Shown here in pieces: positions 62,579 through 64,000 of a stretch of 64,000 nucleotides of DNA. The position numbers were made by a program, and so were the translations under genes. The first letter of the stretch is position 1; every line of letters begins with the position of its first letter. This DNA comes from Bacteroidota bacterium (lineage in GTDB: Bacteria; Bacteroidota; Ignavibacteria; SZUA-365): assembly GCA_003246455.1 (NCBI GenBank), contig QKAF01000055.1, forward strand, positions 62,001 through 126,000. Reading direction: 5' to 3'. Below the pieces are notes generated by a model, which ran no database searches, was not told the DNA's origin, and worked only from the letters and a program-made list of their open reading frames with translations.

Positions 62579-64000
62579 TTATCGGGTGATGATCATGCGA
62601 GCGGTATGGCGGACGCCATCCACCGCGAGGCTGTACAGGTACACACCTGCGGGCAGTGTCGGAACGGCGAACCGCACCGTGTAGCTGCCGGCCTGCTGCG
62701 TGCCTTCCATGAGAGTCGCGACCATGCGGCCGGTCATGTCATACATGCGCAGGGAAACCTGGGCCTGTGCGGGAAGATCGAAGCGTACGCTTGTCCCGGA
62801 CTCTGCGTTGAACGGGTTGGGATAGTTCTGATGCAGGGTGACGGAGTTGGCCACGGCAGGCGTGAATTCGACGGACGTGGTCACGTTGTTGAAGTCATCT
62901 TCATCGCGGGGCTCCAGCTTCCAGTTGTCGAAGCTGTAGTACATGATGCCTGTCAGACCATCGATCGCGGTGCCGACTTTCAGATAAATCAGGCCCGTGT
63001 CCGAGGAGTCCGTGGTGTAGACATCGTCCCACGTTCCGGCATCATCGACGCGCATGTCGCCGCTGCCGTCGGTGACGAGGAACTCGCCGAAGTTGCTTCC
63101 GGCGGCCGCATCCGCGTTGGTGGACGTGACCGTCAGGTTTTCAAAGGTGACGAGCATTCCTTCGAACGGTTCCGCGGAGGGATCGCCGTCGGGGATGGTC
63201 TCGGTCTGATACATGCCGGTCTGCAGCAGTATCGCATCGGGGATCGCCACGCTGCCGTGGTTCTCGTTGATGACGACATCCTTCAGCTGCGTGATGCCGT
63301 AGCGTTCATCGACCGTGCCCGTGACAGTGATATCGTCACCCGGCGCAAGACCTTCGTTCTTGATGCTGCTGGAGTAGATCTGGATTCCGCTCCAGGGATT
63401 CGTATCGTCCTGGATGAAGTACATCCCGATGTTCGGACCCGCGGTGAGGACTCCGCGCGTGGTGATGTTCTTGAACCCGGCGCTTCCAGACCGGCCGTCA
63501 CTGTACGGCGTGTACTGGATATCACGGATGCGGATGTCGCCGTCACGGACGATGAAGAAGGGAAGCGGTCCGGTGACGTCGGCAGGATAGACGGCGACAT
63601 CATTGTCGTTGTCGGTTGCTTCGACATAATACCAGACCACGTCACCGTCCGCCATTGCGGGGATGATACCGGTTGCGGTATTCGTCGTTTCGTCATAGCT
63701 CATGCTGATGGTCAGCGCGTTGCCGCCTTCCGTTCCGTAATAGAGATCGACTTTGGCGATCGTTCCGCCTTCGTTCGAATCGACGACCTCGCAGGTAACC
63801 GTGACCTGGTCGCTGCTCGTCGGAATGCCCTTGTCGCGCGCCAGCTTGCTGATCACCGGGGGATTGACTGCTTCGCCGACGTTGACCAGATCGGCTTCCG
63901 TGCGCGGCTCGAGCTTGTAGTAACTGAAGCTGAAATACATGACGCCCGTGACGGATTCGATGGTCGTTCCCACGGCCAGGAAGGTCTTTCCCGTCGCCGT
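62579..64000 (-). CDS. T9SS-sorted secreted protein with OB-fold-like repeats (5'-truncated by window edge)
   Basis: The visible 473 residues are the C-terminal part of a gene that enters from beyond 64000, as the frame is open to the edge. It has two copies of a repeat ending YLKVGTAIDGLTGIMYYSFDNWKLEPR in part and AVGTTIESVTGVMYFSFSYYKLEPR in part. Each copy is the end of a nuclease-associated OB-fold/lamin-tail-like module, and a further VKDVVINENHG-type strand set lies between them. The C terminus is a T9SS sorting domain (NYPNPFNAESGTSVRFDL, TGRMVATLM, GVYLYSLAV). The complete protein may carry an endonuclease or other catalytic domain further upstream, which cannot be seen here. It is separated from the emfourin-like gene by 50 bp. 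Confidence 0.85.
   Translation of the reverse strand, partial: TATGKTFLAVGTTIESVTGVMYFSFSYYKLEPRTEADLVNVGEAVNPPVISKLARDKGIPTSSDQVTVTCEVVDSNEGGTIAKVDLYYGTEGGNALTISMSYDETTNTATGIIPAMADGDVVWYYVEATDNDNDVAVYPADVTGPLPFFIVRDGDIRIRDIQYTPYSDGRSGSAGFKNITTRGVLTAGPNIGMYFIQDDTNPWSGIQIYSSSIKNEGLAPGDDITVTGTVDERYGITQLKDVVINENHGSVAIPDAILLQTGMYQTETIPDGDPSAEPFEGMLVTFENLTVTSTNADAAAGSNFGEFLVTDGSGDMRVDDAGTWDDVYTTDSSDTGLIYLKVGTAIDGLTGIMYYSFDNWKLEPRDEDDFNNVTTSVEFTPAVANSVTLHQNYPNPFNAESGTSVRFDLPAQAQVSLRMYDMTGRMVATLMEGTQQAGSYTVRFAVPTLPAGVYLYSLAVDGVRHTARMIITR

Overview
The window looks like a chromosome segment of a GC-rich free-living bacterium of the Bacteroidota/Chlorobiota (FCB) radiation, probably Ignavibacteria- or Kapabacteria-like. 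The pointers are three proteins with C-terminal NPFN-type type IX secretion (T9SS) sorting domains, a PorV/PorQ-family protein, two TonB-dependent receptors (one with an N-terminal carboxypeptidase-regulatory domain that is very clear), a GWxTD-domain protein, DUF6029 and DUF2279 proteins, and many lipoproteins with clear lipoboxes. This placement is inferred from families, not from a search. I saw no rRNA, tRNA, CRISPR array, IS element or prophage gene.

Layout. 1-9.4 kb: rlmN, a DUF2279 protein, a GT2 glycosyltransferase, a SUMF1-fold lipoprotein, a CtpA-type protease, then DUF3108, gamma carbonic anhydrase, nadC and a Nudix hydrolase, ending at a strong terminator. 9.7-14 kb: a 1435-residue choice-of-anchor-L surface protein. 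14-19.4 kb: EVE, HAD, a thioredoxin-like protein with a DUF6029 barrel, and RNase E/G. 19.6-25.6 kb: a replication block dnaN-recF-DUF721-mnmE-gyrB. 25.6-30.4 kb: GWxTD, pdxA, ftsE and an exonuclease/GIY-YIG fusion. 30.4-35.7 kb, minus strand: an outer-membrane barrel, two secreted proteins and an amidohydrolase. 35.9-41.4 kb: a protease/propeller/barrel fusion, asd, and the pair folE-mazG on the minus strand.

41.5-44.8 kb is a probable metal-uptake locus: a His-rich small membrane protein, a lipoprotein and a ZnuD-like TonB receptor, divergent from the zinc enzyme gene folE. 44.8-52.4 kb holds a kinase-like/Omp85 fusion divergent from a run of phosphate-handling genes (PAP2, SixA, polyphosphate kinase), followed by an HD-domain protein fused to the Pycsar-effector-type membrane module (DUF5706). 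52.4-62.5 kb, minus strand, is a packed locus: an emfourin-like lipoprotein, an M4 metalloprotease with a T9SS tail, a lipoprotein, a TonB receptor, a PorV-like protein and an NHL-repeat lipoprotein. The window ends inside another T9SS-sorted protein.

The strongest candidates for under-described biology are the HD-PycTM protein beside ppk1, the FAM20/HipA-like kinase core fused to an Omp85 barrel, and the predicted lipoprotein inhibitor placed next to a secreted M4 protease.
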